This document shows, piece after piece, positions 48,201 through 56,325 of a stretch of 64,000 nucleotides of DNA (positions within the stretch are counted from its first letter, which is position 1; each line of letters starts with the position of its first letter). This DNA comes from Alkalihalobacterium alkalinitrilicum. Its GTDB lineage: Bacteria; Bacillota; Bacilli; Bacillales; Bacillaceae_F. Location: positions 2,118,148 through 2,182,147 of the forward strand of contig NZ_KV917368.1 of assembly GCF_002019605.1 (NCBI RefSeq). Reading direction: 5' to 3'. The notes beneath the pieces are model-generated. The model was not told the DNA's origin and did not search any database. It saw only the letters and a program-made list of their open reading frames with translations. The position numbers and the translations under genes are program-made.

Positions 48201-48670
48201 TCGACGCCACCTTTAATAAGACCAATGACTTGCTGTTCATACGCTTTAATGAGCTGATCAAACGTTACTCCACCTGTGACGGATAATGATTTTGTTGTTG
48301 GTCCCATCGCACCTGCAACAAAGCGAGGATGTTCTGATGTAGAAAACTCTTCCGCTACTTTTTTTGCAATTTGCGCGGCTTTTATATTTAATTCTTCAGC
48401 TAAGTGCTGTAAATCATAATCTTCTAGTACGATATCGGTTGCGCCAAATGTGTTTGTCTCAACTATATCGGCTCCTGCTTCAAAATAAGCACGGTGAATA
48501 TATTCAATGACATGAGGGGCCGTGATGTTTAAGTACTCATTACAACCTTCATACTCTTCCCCACCAAAGTCCTCAGCAGTTAAGTTCGCATCTTGAAGCA
48601 TTGTACCCATTGCACCATCAAGTACAAGGATTTTTTTCTCTAATTGTTGTTCAAACTTGTTCTTCCCCAT
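45224..48670 (-). CDS. metH: Cobalamin-dependent methionine synthase
   Basis: 1148 residues with the full four-module plan. Homocysteine domain (zinc Cys in VGLNCATG and GGCCGTTPAHI), pterin domain (VGERTNVIGSRKF; SINLEDG; DPLVFPVGT), cobalamin domain with the lower-ligand motif DVHDIGKN, and the C-terminal AdoMet reactivation domain (RVSFGYPACPNLEDQ). It methylates homocysteine from methyl-THF. Start set at ATG 48670 with AAAGGAACG upstream. Last of four genes under a SAM riboswitch. No cobalamin riboswitch precedes it. Confidence 0.96.
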   Translation of the reverse strand: MGKNKFEQQLEKKILVLDGAMGTMLQDANLTAEDFGGEEYEGCNEYLNITAPHVIEYIHRAYFEAGADIVETNTFGATDIVLEDYDLQHLAEELNIKAAQIAKKVAEEFSTSEHPRFVAGAMGPTTKSLSVTGGVTFDQLIKAYEQQVIGLIKGGVDVLLLETSQDTRNVKAAYLGIERAFKQLNVKMPILVSGTIEPMGTTLAGQNIEAFYLSIEHMTPTVVGLNCATGPEFMQDHIRSLSDLATSYVSCYPNAGLPDEDGKYHETPESLTKKLTAFAEKGWLNLVGGCCGTTPAHIKAMSEAMKSYQPRKLNEGHPHAVSGIEPLVYDESMRPLFVGERTNVIGSRKFKNLIADGLYEEASEIARSQVKKGAHIIDICLADPDREEKEDMEHFLKYVVNKVKVPLMIDSTDEEVLELALTYSQGKAIINSINLEDGEERFEKVIPLVHRYGAAVVVGTIDEEGMAVTAKRKLEVAKRSYDLLVNKYGLQPSDIIFDPLVFPVGTGDEQYIGSAKETVEGIRLIKEALPECLTILGVSNVSFGLPQVGREVLNAVYLYHCTQAGLDYAIVNTEKLERYASIPENEKQLSDKLLFDTNDETLAEFTAFYRVKKVEKKVQTSNLSLEERLASYIVEGTKEGLIEDLKQALEKYTEPLDIINGPLMNGMDEVGRLFNNNELIVAEVLQSAEVMKASVAFLEQYMEKKSGDNGKGKILLATVKGDVHDIGKNLVEIILGNNGFKIVNLGIKVTSNELIEAVKRENPDAIGLSGLLVKSAQQMVLTAQDLKEQNISIPILVGGAALTRKFTDNRISREYDGVVLYAKDAMNGLDLANKLVKEDELKKLEEDKQTKLQQVGNEETEKKNKVTTELPRSKVSQVVPIHKPNDLQPHILKEYKISHLEPYINLQMLLGKHLGLHGKVSRLLAEGDEKAHTLKDKVDSLLYEAKTNGLLQARGMYQFFPAQSKGNDIIIYDPQDEKTEIERFSFPRQNHEPFLCLADYVRSIDSGEMDYVGFLAVTAGIGVREKAMKAKDEGDYLFSHLIQATALELAEGFAERTHQLIRDQWGFPDPVELTMVDRFSAKYQGVRVSFGYPACPNLEDQAKLFKLLQPEKIGIKLTEEFMMEPEASVTAMVFSHPEGRYFNVLSSL

Positions 48671-48720
48671 AAAAAATCGTTCCTTTCTAGCGTCAGGAGT
48701 ACTCTCAAAGATTTTTTTCA

Positions 48721-50574
48721 TTATACTTGATTTTGCAGTGAGTTAGTTCTCTTCACCTGCTCGTGTATATATTGTGTTAAAGTTACTGTCATTTCATAAC
48801 GAAGGAAAGGAGTAATTAAATATATTCCATTAAAATATTTAATAGCCTTATCGATAAGAGACGTCGCAATTTTTAACCCTTCAATTTCTGCTCTTGCTTT
48901 ATCCTCACCACAAGCCGCCATTCTCTTGCGGATATCCTCTGTCAATTTAATACCTGGTACTTCATTATGAAGGAATTCCGCATTTCTCGAACTCGTTAAT
49001 GGCATGATCCCAATATAAATTGGTTTCTTTATATGTCTAGTCGCTTCATACACATCAACAATTTGCTGTTCAGAATAAACAGGCTGTGTCATAAAATAAT
49101 CCGCACCAGCTGTTATCTTTTTCTCCATTCGGATCACCGCTTTTTCTAATGAGCGTACATTCGGATTAAATGCTGCACCTACTGTGAAGTTCGCTTGTTG
49201 TCCAAGTGATTTCCCTGAAAAAGAAACGCCATCATTGAGTTGCTTAATTAAAGAGATTAAGTCAAATGATGTTAGATCATAGACGGATGAAGCTCCAGGA
49301 AAATCTCCGACTTTTGTTGGATCTCCCGTAATCGCTAACACCTGATTCATTCCTAGTGTATGCAGACCCATTAAATGAGATTGTAGACCGATTAAATTTC
49401 GATCTCGACAAGTCAAGTGAACTAAAGGCCTGACTCCTACTTGTGAATGCATAAGTGCTCCTAATGCCATATTATCAACTCTAGGTGAAGCTAGTGAATT
49501 GTCTGCTAGAGTGACTGCATCTACACCAGCCTCATGCAAAGCTTTGGCTCCATCAAGAAACTTATTGACGTGTAACTGTTTAGGAGGGTCTAGTTCCACT
49601 ATAATAGCTGTTCTCTTCTTGGCAATTTCATCAATCGGTATTTCCTTATCTTTACGATCTTTGCTTACTTGAATAACAAGCTGCTTTTTCTTAATATCTT
49701 TTTCCGTAATCGGTGGGTACTCTTTTAGAGCTTTTGCCATCGTTCGAATGTGTTCGGGAGTCGTCCCGCAACACCCACCGAGTAAGCGAACCCCTTGTTC
49801 ACGAAAGCGCAAAGCATTTTCTCCAAAGTAGTTCGGATTAGACTGATAATAAAACCTTCCATCTTCATAATCTGGCAAACTAGCATTCGGATAACAAGAT
49901 AAGAACGCATTATCGTATAGCGGTACATCTTCTAACGATCGTATCATATGATAAGGTCCCATTCGACAATTGAGCCCAACGATATTAGCACCTGTATCGA
50001 TGAGTGTTTTAAGTGCCTCACTGACAGGAGTCCCTCCATATAAAACACCAATATCCCCAAGTGCCACTTGAGCGACAATTGGTTTATCTGTCTTAGCTCT
50101 CGCTATCTTAATAACACTTTTTAACTCATCTAAACTATAAAACGTCTCAAATAATAATCCATCAGGATTTGCACTTAACAATGCATCTAATTGTTTATCA
50201 AAACTGCTCATTATTTCTTCTTGAGTAACATTTTTCGTTTGTAGGCCCGAAATTCCTCCAACGGTTGCAAGTACATAAGCTTCAAGGTTACGAACAGCCT
50301 TTTTCGCAATTTCAACACCTTTTACGTTCAGCTCTGTTACCTTTTGTTCTAACCCATAGTTTGCTAGTTTGATTGAGTTCGCAGCATACGTATTTGTTTG
50401 AATGACGTTTGCTCCTGCTTGAAGATACTCCTCATGGACTTCGTACACTTTATCTTCAGCCGTTATGTTTAAATGTTCAAAGCAACTTTCCGTAATTCCT
50501 TTTGAATAGAGAAGGGTTCCTATCGCCCCATCTCCTATTAATATCCGTTCTTTTAGCGCATCAAGAAAATCCAT
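48721..50574 (-). CDS. yitJ: Bifunctional homocysteine S-methyltransferase / 5,10-methylene-THF reductase
   Basis: 617 residues, YitJ type. N-terminal homocysteine methyltransferase domain (GDGAIGTLLYSKG; GLNCRMGPY; GGCCGTTPEHI zinc cysteines) fused to a C-terminal MetF-like reductase domain (from about 320; VELDPPKQ, THLTCRDRN-like HLTCRDRN, ITGDPTKVGD, MTQPVY). It supplies methyl-THF to MetH. 27 bases after metC. Confidence 0.95.
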   Translation of the reverse strand: MDFLDALKERILIGDGAIGTLLYSKGITESCFEHLNITAEDKVYEVHEEYLQAGANVIQTNTYAANSIKLANYGLEQKVTELNVKGVEIAKKAVRNLEAYVLATVGGISGLQTKNVTQEEIMSSFDKQLDALLSANPDGLLFETFYSLDELKSVIKIARAKTDKPIVAQVALGDIGVLYGGTPVSEALKTLIDTGANIVGLNCRMGPYHMIRSLEDVPLYDNAFLSCYPNASLPDYEDGRFYYQSNPNYFGENALRFREQGVRLLGGCCGTTPEHIRTMAKALKEYPPITEKDIKKKQLVIQVSKDRKDKEIPIDEIAKKRTAIIVELDPPKQLHVNKFLDGAKALHEAGVDAVTLADNSLASPRVDNMALGALMHSQVGVRPLVHLTCRDRNLIGLQSHLMGLHTLGMNQVLAITGDPTKVGDFPGASSVYDLTSFDLISLIKQLNDGVSFSGKSLGQQANFTVGAAFNPNVRSLEKAVIRMEKKITAGADYFMTQPVYSEQQIVDVYEATRHIKKPIYIGIMPLTSSRNAEFLHNEVPGIKLTEDIRKRMAACGEDKARAEIEGLKIATSLIDKAIKYFNGIYLITPFLRYEMTVTLTQYIHEQVKRTNSLQNQV

Positions 50575-50600
50575 ATCTTCCCCATCCTTTTATTTATAAG

Positions 50601-51764
50601 TTAATTCGTGATCGCCAAGCTTTCAAAAGCATTCAAAAAGTCTCTTTTAATATCCTCGACATTTTCTAGTCCGACCGATAATCGTAACAGTCCATCGCTA
50701 ATTCCCCTTTGTTCTCGTTCTGCACTTGGCATTGCCGCATGGGACATCGTTGCTGGGTAAGATAAGATCGATTCTACTGCACCAAGGCTAACTGCAAAAA
50801 CAGGCACTTCGACTTGAGCGACAAACTGTCTTACTGCCTCTTTATCTTTTAACTCAAAGGATAATACAGCTCCAAAACCTTCTGCTTGGTCTTTTTGAAT
50901 ATTATATCCTAAATGATCTTTTAATCCTGGGTAATAGACTCGTTCAACAGCAGGTTGTTCTTTTAGCCAAAGGGCTAATTCATTTGCAGCCTTTGACGAA
51001 TGCTCCATACGAACATGTAATGTCTTAAGACCTCGTAATACGAGCCAACAATCTTGCACCCCTAACACCGAACCGAATGAGTTTTGCAAGAATGCTAATT
51101 GATCACCTACTTCTTCGTCTTTAACAACAGCAAGTCCCGCAATGACATCACTATGGCCTCCAATAAACTTTGTCGCACTATGAAGGACAACATCTACGCC
51201 AAGTTCAATCGGACGTTGTAATGCTGGTGTCATGAAAGTATTGTCAACAAACGTTAAGCAACCGTATTTCTTTGCTAAAGCTACCACTTCTCTTAAATCT
51301 GTGATTTTCATCGTCGGATTTGATGGGGTTTCAACGTAAATCACTTTTGTATTTTCTTGAATACTCGCTTCTATTTCCTCATTATTCGTCATATCAACAA
51401 ACGTATATTCAATACCCAGACGGTTTAACACTTGAGTTACAAAACGGAACGTACCCCCATACACATCTGTCGTAACGACCACATGGTCTCCTTTTGAAAG
51501 AAGCATAAAAGCTGTTGAAATCGCCGCCATACCTGATGCGAATGCAAACCCCCTCACGCCGCCTTCTAATTCAGCAATTGTTTCCTCTAGTGCTGCACGA
51601 GTTGGATTTCCTGAACGTCCATAATCAAAGGTTCCGAACTGATCAAAGTCAAATTGATGAAAGGTTGAAGCATGTTGGATTGGAACACTTACCGCTCCCG
51701 TTTCTTTATCTACTTTTTGATTATTATGAAGTAAGCGCGTTTGCAAAGAAAATTGTTCACTCAT
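50601..51764 (-). CDS. metC: Cystathionine beta-lyase
   Basis: 387 residues, Cys/Met-metabolism PLP family. Cofactor lysine in HSATKFIGGHSDVIAG near residue 200; YGRSGNPTR and DNTFMTPALQ are further motifs. It cleaves cystathionine to homocysteine. Paralogue of metI; assignment as beta-lyase follows position second in metI-metC. GGAGGA site before ATG 51764. Confidence 0.9.
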   Translation of the reverse strand: MSEQFSLQTRLLHNNQKVDKETGAVSVPIQHASTFHQFDFDQFGTFDYGRSGNPTRAALEETIAELEGGVRGFAFASGMAAISTAFMLLSKGDHVVVTTDVYGGTFRFVTQVLNRLGIEYTFVDMTNNEEIEASIQENTKVIYVETPSNPTMKITDLREVVALAKKYGCLTFVDNTFMTPALQRPIELGVDVVLHSATKFIGGHSDVIAGLAVVKDEEVGDQLAFLQNSFGSVLGVQDCWLVLRGLKTLHVRMEHSSKAANELALWLKEQPAVERVYYPGLKDHLGYNIQKDQAEGFGAVLSFELKDKEAVRQFVAQVEVPVFAVSLGAVESILSYPATMSHAAMPSAEREQRGISDGLLRLSVGLENVEDIKRDFLNAFESLAITN

Positions 51765-51778
51765 TTTTATATATCCTC

Positions 51779-52885
51779 CTATAGACTTACATGATTAAAT
51801 GCTTGATCTAAATCCGCAATCAGATCCTGACTATTTTCGATACCTACTGAAAAACGTAATAAGCGGTCACATACACCATTTGCGAAACGCACCTCTTCTG
51901 GCATATCCGCGTGGGTTTGCGTTGTTGGATATGTCATTAAGCTTTCAACGCCACCTAAACTTTCTGCAAATGAAATTAATTTTAACTGCTGTAAAAATGG
52001 ATTTACCCAGTTAGCTTCCTTAATGCGGAAAGAAAGCATCCCGCCACGTCCAGGATAGAGAACATCTGTCACTGAAGGGTGTTCTTTAAGATAGGCCGCC
52101 ACTTCTCTTGCGTTCTTTTGATGTTGTTCCATCCGTAGTGTTAACGTCTTCATACCTCTTATAAGTAACCACGAATCAAACGGACTTAATATTCCTCCCA
52201 TACCATTGTGGAAATACCCAATTCGCTCGCAAAGTTCTTCACCTTTTCCAACAATTAAACCTGCAATGACATCGTTGTGCCCTCCTAAGTATTTTGAAGC
52301 ACTGTGTATAACGATATCTGCTCCTTCTTTGAGTGGTTGTTGTATTAAAGGCGTATAGAAAGTGTTATCAACAATGAACAGTAAATTATGCTTTCTTGCT
52401 AAATGACCTAACTGCTTTAAATCGGCTTCTTGCATTAGTGGATTGGTCGGGCTTTCTATAAACAACGCTTTCGTATTTTCATTTATTTGTTGTTCAAATG
52501 TTTCTATATCTCTTGGATCCCCGTATGAAAATGATAATCCCCAGTTTTTCCATCCATTTTCAAATAGTCGATAAGTACCACCATATAAGTCACTCGATGC
52601 TAATATCTCATCGCCTTGCTTAAATAAGGAAAATAAAGTTTGAATAGCAGACATTCCTGAACTACAGGCAAAGCCTCGATCACCTGCTTCTAATTCAGCA
52701 ATCGCATTTTCTAAAACTAACCTAGTTGGGTTTCCCGTTCTTGAATAATCAAAACCAGTAGATTCACCGATCCCTGAATGGCGATACGCGGTGGAAAAAT
52801 AAACAGGGGTATTAATCGTTCCTGTATGTTCGTCTAAACGGTTTCCAATTTGTACTAGTTTCGTTTCTAGTTGCTCTTTATTCAT
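51779..52885 (-). CDS. metI: Cystathionine gamma-synthase / O-acetylhomoserine thiolyase
   Basis: 368 residues, same PLP family as metC. Lysine in HSASKYLGGHNDVIAG; FDYSRTGNPTR and DNTFYTPLIQ present. It condenses O-acylhomoserine with cysteine (or sulfide). First gene of metI-metC-yitJ-metH, 142 bases after the SAM riboswitch aptamer. Stop is 15 bases from metC. Confidence 0.9.
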   Translation of the reverse strand: MNKEQLETKLVQIGNRLDEHTGTINTPVYFSTAYRHSGIGESTGFDYSRTGNPTRLVLENAIAELEAGDRGFACSSGMSAIQTLFSLFKQGDEILASSDLYGGTYRLFENGWKNWGLSFSYGDPRDIETFEQQINENTKALFIESPTNPLMQEADLKQLGHLARKHNLLFIVDNTFYTPLIQQPLKEGADIVIHSASKYLGGHNDVIAGLIVGKGEELCERIGYFHNGMGGILSPFDSWLLIRGMKTLTLRMEQHQKNAREVAAYLKEHPSVTDVLYPGRGGMLSFRIKEANWVNPFLQQLKLISFAESLGGVESLMTYPTTQTHADMPEEVRFANGVCDRLLRFSVGIENSQDLIADLDQAFNHVSL

Positions 52886-52960
52886 TATGCTTCTCCTCCA
52901 CTCTTATCGCTGTTTTTTCTTAAACTTTATTCTTTAGAGAAGTTTACCCTTCTAAAAGTG

Positions 52961-52995
52961 CAAAAAGCCTTCCTCTTATAAATAAGAAGAAGGCT
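52961..52995 (-). terminator. Riboswitch-controlled terminator before metI
   Basis: 14-bp stem AGCCTTCTTCTTAT/ATAAGAGGAAGGCT in minus-strand RNA (52995-52982 with 52979-52966, one G-U), then TTTTTGC. ATAAGAAG of the aptamer's last stem can pair with CTTCTTAT of its 5' arm, giving the antiterminator. Confidence 0.9.
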
Positions 52996-53026
52996 AAGAA
53001 ATCATTTTCAATGAACTACGCTCCTT

Positions 53027-53134
53027 CTTATCTTTCAAGCCATAATTGCTTGCTGGAATTAGCACCTGACCGAAAATAAATTCAGCTGGTTGCTGAGACT
53101 TCATAGGGCCATTCCCTCCATCTCTCTTGATAAG
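53027..53134 (-). promoter_or_regulatory. SAM-I (S-box) riboswitch of the met operon
   Basis: Minus-strand aptamer with the S-box conserved blocks in order: CTTATCAAGAGAGATGGAGG, GAATGGCCCTATGA, AGTCTCAGCAACC, CGGTCAGGTGCTAATTCCAG, CAAGCAATTATGGCTTG, GATAAG. P1 pairs 53134-53129 with 53032-53027. High SAM would favour the terminator at 52961-52995 and turn off metI-metC-yitJ-metH. Confidence 0.97.
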
Positions 53135-53265
53135 AAAATTATTTAATTTTTCAATTTTCGCTTGATTCTAAATTACATGAATTGCACGAAAAAAGCAATA
53201 GATTTTATTAGATTTACTTATTTTAATCCTTTAAAGCATCAACAATTCTTAAAAATCTATAGGCG
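53135..53265. other. Met leader upstream part
   Basis: With the riboswitch and terminator this completes the 380-base gap between metI and the next gene. A weak TTGCTT/TAATTT promoter-like pair occurs on the minus strand near 53190-53165; otherwise A/T-rich without features. Confidence 0.3.
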
Positions 53266-53430
53266 TTATTCTGGAGTAGCATCTATTTGTAAGTCGTCCT
53301 CATTCCCACAAACACAACGAATAAAGCCCGTCTCATAGTTGCCGTCTTTTCCTTGTCTACCCCGTAGAATAAACTTTTCACCACATTTTGGACAACGAAT
53401 TACGATTCGATACCTTACGCTTTCAGTCAT
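53266..53430 (-). CDS. Small zinc-ribbon protein, unknown
   Basis: 54 residues: MTESVRYRIVIRCPKCGEKF, later RCVCG and an acidic end. One CPKC plus one CVC pair could hold a zinc ion. AGGAGTGG lies 5 bases upstream of ATG 53430; the longer frame to 53493 would overlap prsW. It begins 23 bases after prsW, so co-transcribed. I do not recognise a named family. Confidence 0.65.
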   Translation of the reverse strand: MTESVRYRIVIRCPKCGEKFILRGRQGKDGNYETGFIRCVCGNEDDLQIDATPE

Positions 53431-53453
53431 GCATACCACTCCTAACCCTTTTT

Positions 53454-54089
53454 CTAATTTGCCATTTTCACTTTGTGTATACTGAATGTCCAAAGCCCAA
53501 TCATAAAAAGAAGCATCATTATATGAATATATTTATCCATTGTTAGTAATATTAAATCATAGCTCCCATGAAGTAAAATTGGTAAGAATAAAGAAAGTAT
53601 AATAAACCAAGTCTGGTGTTGTTTTGAAAACTTTGCTTTTCCTAAATAATACCCCATAATTACCCCGAACAAAGCATGGCTACTTACTGGAAATAACGCT
53701 CTCAACCACGCCGTTTGCAACCCGTTCGCTAGTAAATAAAAAAAATTCTCAACAGATGCAAACCCTAAAGATAGAGAAACCCCATAAATAATACCATCAT
53801 ATGTTTTGTTAAAGGTCGCATGCTTATACGCAAAGAAAAAAAGCAAAAACCACTTGAAAAACTCTTCTGTAAAAGCATATTCAAAGAAAGCTACCATAAA
53901 ATGAGTCGTAAACACACCTTCAACTTCAAACGCATATTGGATGACCATGACTGGAAAAACCAACAGCGCACCAATGATAAATGTTTTAATAATCATGAGT
54001 AACGCTTGAGAACTTACATCATTTTTTAAATAAAAATAGCAAAATAAAGCCATAGCAGGACCAGTAGTTGCGGTTATAAGCGAAAACAA
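53454..54089 (-). CDS. prsW: Membrane protease PrsW
   Basis: 211 residues, about seven membrane helices. FTEEFFKWF near residue 75 holds the EExxK-type glutamates, and SSHALFG and HGSYD give conserved histidines, as in PrsW and related intramembrane proteases (same clan as CAAX proteases). In B. subtilis it makes the first cut in anti-sigma-W RsiW. Start is TTG at 54089 with GAGAGGA upstream. In the same place (between sleB and ypdA) as there. Confidence 0.9.
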   Translation of the reverse strand: MFSLITATTGPAMALFCYFYLKNDVSSQALLMIIKTFIIGALLVFPVMVIQYAFEVEGVFTTHFMVAFFEYAFTEEFFKWFLLFFFAYKHATFNKTYDGIIYGVSLSLGFASVENFFYLLANGLQTAWLRALFPVSSHALFGVIMGYYLGKAKFSKQHQTWFIILSLFLPILLHGSYDLILLTMDKYIHIMMLLFMIGLWTFSIHKVKMAN

Positions 54090-54126
54090 CGTTTTTCCAA
54101 TCCTCTCTTTAACTACGATTTAGTCT

Positions 54127-55089
54127 CTATATTTTAAAACCTTCTTCTATGTCCCCACCAGCTGACATTAAAACTGCAAGCTTTATTCTTGCCTTTTTCG
54201 AGTCATAATCCTTACCTAAACTCGCGCCTCTTAATTTTAAATCATAAGCACTTCCACGATAATCATACGAAGTGTGTACCTGTCCTTCCTCAGAACTTGT
54301 CGTTACTACGACTTTGACGCCAGCTTTTATTGCATTCGTTATATCATCTACCATATGAGGTGATACTTGTCCTCTTCCTACCCCTTCTAAGACAATACCT
54401 TTTGTTCCTTCTCTCACCGCACACCGAATAAACTTTCCATCTGCTCCTGCATAACATTTAATAATTTCAACTTGTGGTAGGAAGGAATCAATTTGATAAC
54501 AATCTCTATGCAATGGTTTTTGATACACACTTACCACATCATTATCGATAATACCTAAATAACCATAACCAAATGATTCAAAACCTTGCATATTTGATGC
54601 ATGTACTTTTTTAACATATTTAGCAGACCATATCCGGTCATTAAATACAACCACTGTACCAACATTATCCAAACTTTCATTAACAGCGACATAAATAGAA
54701 TTTCGTAAGTTCGAATACACATCGGTTCCGATATCGTCTGGTGACCGCTGTGACCCCGTAACAACAATCTTTCTTTCATCTGTAACGGCTAAATCTAAAA
54801 AATATGCCGTCTCTTCAAGTGAATCCGTTCCATGTGTGACCACGATCCCACTGACGGTTTCATCTTCGAATACTTTGTCAATTTTCTTTTTTAATTCGAG
54901 CATCCTATCAAAATCAATATGCATACTAGGAAGCTGAAACAAACTATGTACTTCTATTTGGATATCAGATGGCAAACGACAAAGGGAAGCTAATTCTTCA
55001 CCTGTTAACTCTCCTGATGATAATAAACCACTAGCAATTTTTTTTGAGGCGATCGTTCCTCCTGTTGTAATTAAAGCAACCTTTCTCAT
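54127..55089 (-). CDS. L-asparaginase
   Basis: 320 residues, no signal peptide, so cytoplasmic. Catalytic threonines in ITTGGTIAS at the N terminus and VVTHGTDSLEETAYF near residue 85; TGSQRSPDD and GKFIRCAVREGTKGIVLEG fit the family. It hydrolyses asparagine to aspartate and ammonia. Between ypdA and prsW, near gudB, so amino-acid nitrogen use is a shared theme. Could be called ansA-like; type cannot be settled. Confidence 0.88.
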   Translation of the reverse strand: MRKVALITTGGTIASKKIASGLLSSGELTGEELASLCRLPSDIQIEVHSLFQLPSMHIDFDRMLELKKKIDKVFEDETVSGIVVTHGTDSLEETAYFLDLAVTDERKIVVTGSQRSPDDIGTDVYSNLRNSIYVAVNESLDNVGTVVVFNDRIWSAKYVKKVHASNMQGFESFGYGYLGIIDNDVVSVYQKPLHRDCYQIDSFLPQVEIIKCYAGADGKFIRCAVREGTKGIVLEGVGRGQVSPHMVDDITNAIKAGVKVVVTTSSEEGQVHTSYDYRGSAYDLKLRGASLGKDYDSKKARIKLAVLMSAGGDIEEGFKI

Positions 55090-55240
55090 ATGTATTCATC
55101 ACCTTCATATTTAATATTCTTTTTGTAAAGTCTTACTAGTGCTAAGTCTACAATTTCAGTTTTTGAAAAACTTAGTGAGATATTAGCAATAGTAACAACC
55201 TGTTGCCTCCACTGAGTCAAGTTTCTATCTAGGTAAATGA

Positions 55241-56233
55241 CTACGAACTCCTATGATTTCTCTTGCTAATTTCTGCTGCAATTAAATCACCGTGAAAACG
55301 CCCATTTTCTATAAATATCTCATTCGCATTATTACCTGCCGCAATAACTCCTGCAATAAAAATACCTTGCACATTCGTCTCCATTGTTTCCTCAGCATAC
55401 AATGGACGCCCCGTATCAGGCTCACTTCCTACTCCCATTTGACTTAAGAACGAGTGATCAGGATGATAGCCTGTCATAGCAAAAACAAACTGCGCTTTTA
55501 CTTCTCTTACAGTACCATCCACTTCATATACTACTGTAGTTTTCCTAATTTCAGTCACTTTAGCGTTAAAAACCATTTGAATTTGCTCTTGATTCATTAA
55601 AGAAACAAATTCAGGTAAGATCCAAGGCTTCACACTCTTTGAAAATTCATGTCCACGATACAATACCGTCACTCTTGCACCAACTCGCTCTAATTCAAGC
55701 GCTGCATCAACAGCTGAGTTTTTCCCTCCGATGACAACGACATTTTTATTAAAATAGGGATGAGCTTCTTTAAAGTAATGAAAAACATGTTCTTGTTCTT
55801 CACCCTTTACCCCCATTAAATTTGGATGATCATAATAGCCAGTCGCAATAACGACATACTTACTAGTATATTCTTTAACTGTTTCACGATTCGTACACGT
55901 ACTTACAGTGAAGGTTCCATCCCTTCTTTTTTCCACACGAGTGACTTGTTCGTAATCATTAACGCGAATTCCTTTACGTTTGACAACTTCTCTATAATAG
56001 CTGAGAGCTTGATTTCGATTCGGTTTACGCTCTACTGTAACAAATGGAACGCCACCGATTTCTAGTTTTTCACTCGTACTAAAAAAAGTTTGATGTGTCG
56101 GATACCGATAAATAGAACTGACTATATTATCTTTTTCAATGACTAAAGGATTAAACCCTTGGTCCATTAGCGCAATCGCTGCAGCTAATCCACAAGGCCC
56201 TCCACCAACAATAATAACTTCTTCTTTCACCAT
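55241..56233 (-). CDS. ypdA: Bacillithiol disulfide reductase YpdA
   Basis: 330 residues, thioredoxin-reductase-like flavoprotein lacking a CxxC. FAD site IIVGGGPCGLAAAIA near residue 7, NADPH site VVIGGKNSAVDAALE near 167, and C-terminal GIFIAGVIAAGNNANEIFIE. It reduces oxidised bacillithiol. Start set at ATG 56233 with AAGAGGTGG upstream; the longer frame starts inside a hairpin. As in B. subtilis it sits next to gudB, here with a hydrolase between. Confidence 0.9.
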   Translation of the reverse strand: MVKEEVIIVGGGPCGLAAAIALMDQGFNPLVIEKDNIVSSIYRYPTHQTFFSTSEKLEIGGVPFVTVERKPNRNQALSYYREVVKRKGIRVNDYEQVTRVEKRRDGTFTVSTCTNRETVKEYTSKYVVIATGYYDHPNLMGVKGEEQEHVFHYFKEAHPYFNKNVVVIGGKNSAVDAALELERVGARVTVLYRGHEFSKSVKPWILPEFVSLMNQEQIQMVFNAKVTEIRKTTVVYEVDGTVREVKAQFVFAMTGYHPDHSFLSQMGVGSEPDTGRPLYAEETMETNVQGIFIAGVIAAGNNANEIFIENGRFHGDLIAAEISKRNHRSS

Positions 56234-56263
56234 TTTATTTCCACCTCTTGTTTCGTCTCTAAT

Positions 56264-56306
56264 CACTATAAACCCTTGCATCATTTTGATGCAAGGGTTT
56301 ATAGTG
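56264..56306. repeat. Perfect 20-bp inverted repeat before ypdA
   Basis: Arms 56264-56283 and 56287-56306 with a three-base centre, perfectly paired. There is no T-run on the minus strand after it, so it is not a standard terminator for the hydrolase gene; it ends 31 bases before ypdA. Confidence 0.8.
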
Positions 56307-56325
56307 GTTGTTCTATTTTAACTTT

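Noticed and set aside
48670..48720. Cobalamin riboswitch or separate promoter for metH
   Set aside because: Only a 50-base gap without B12-box; metH follows yitJ in the S-box operon.
56234..56284. N-terminal extension of ypdA
   Set aside because: It would start in the 20-bp inverted repeat; the start at 56233 has a proper SD and begins with the FAD-binding strand.
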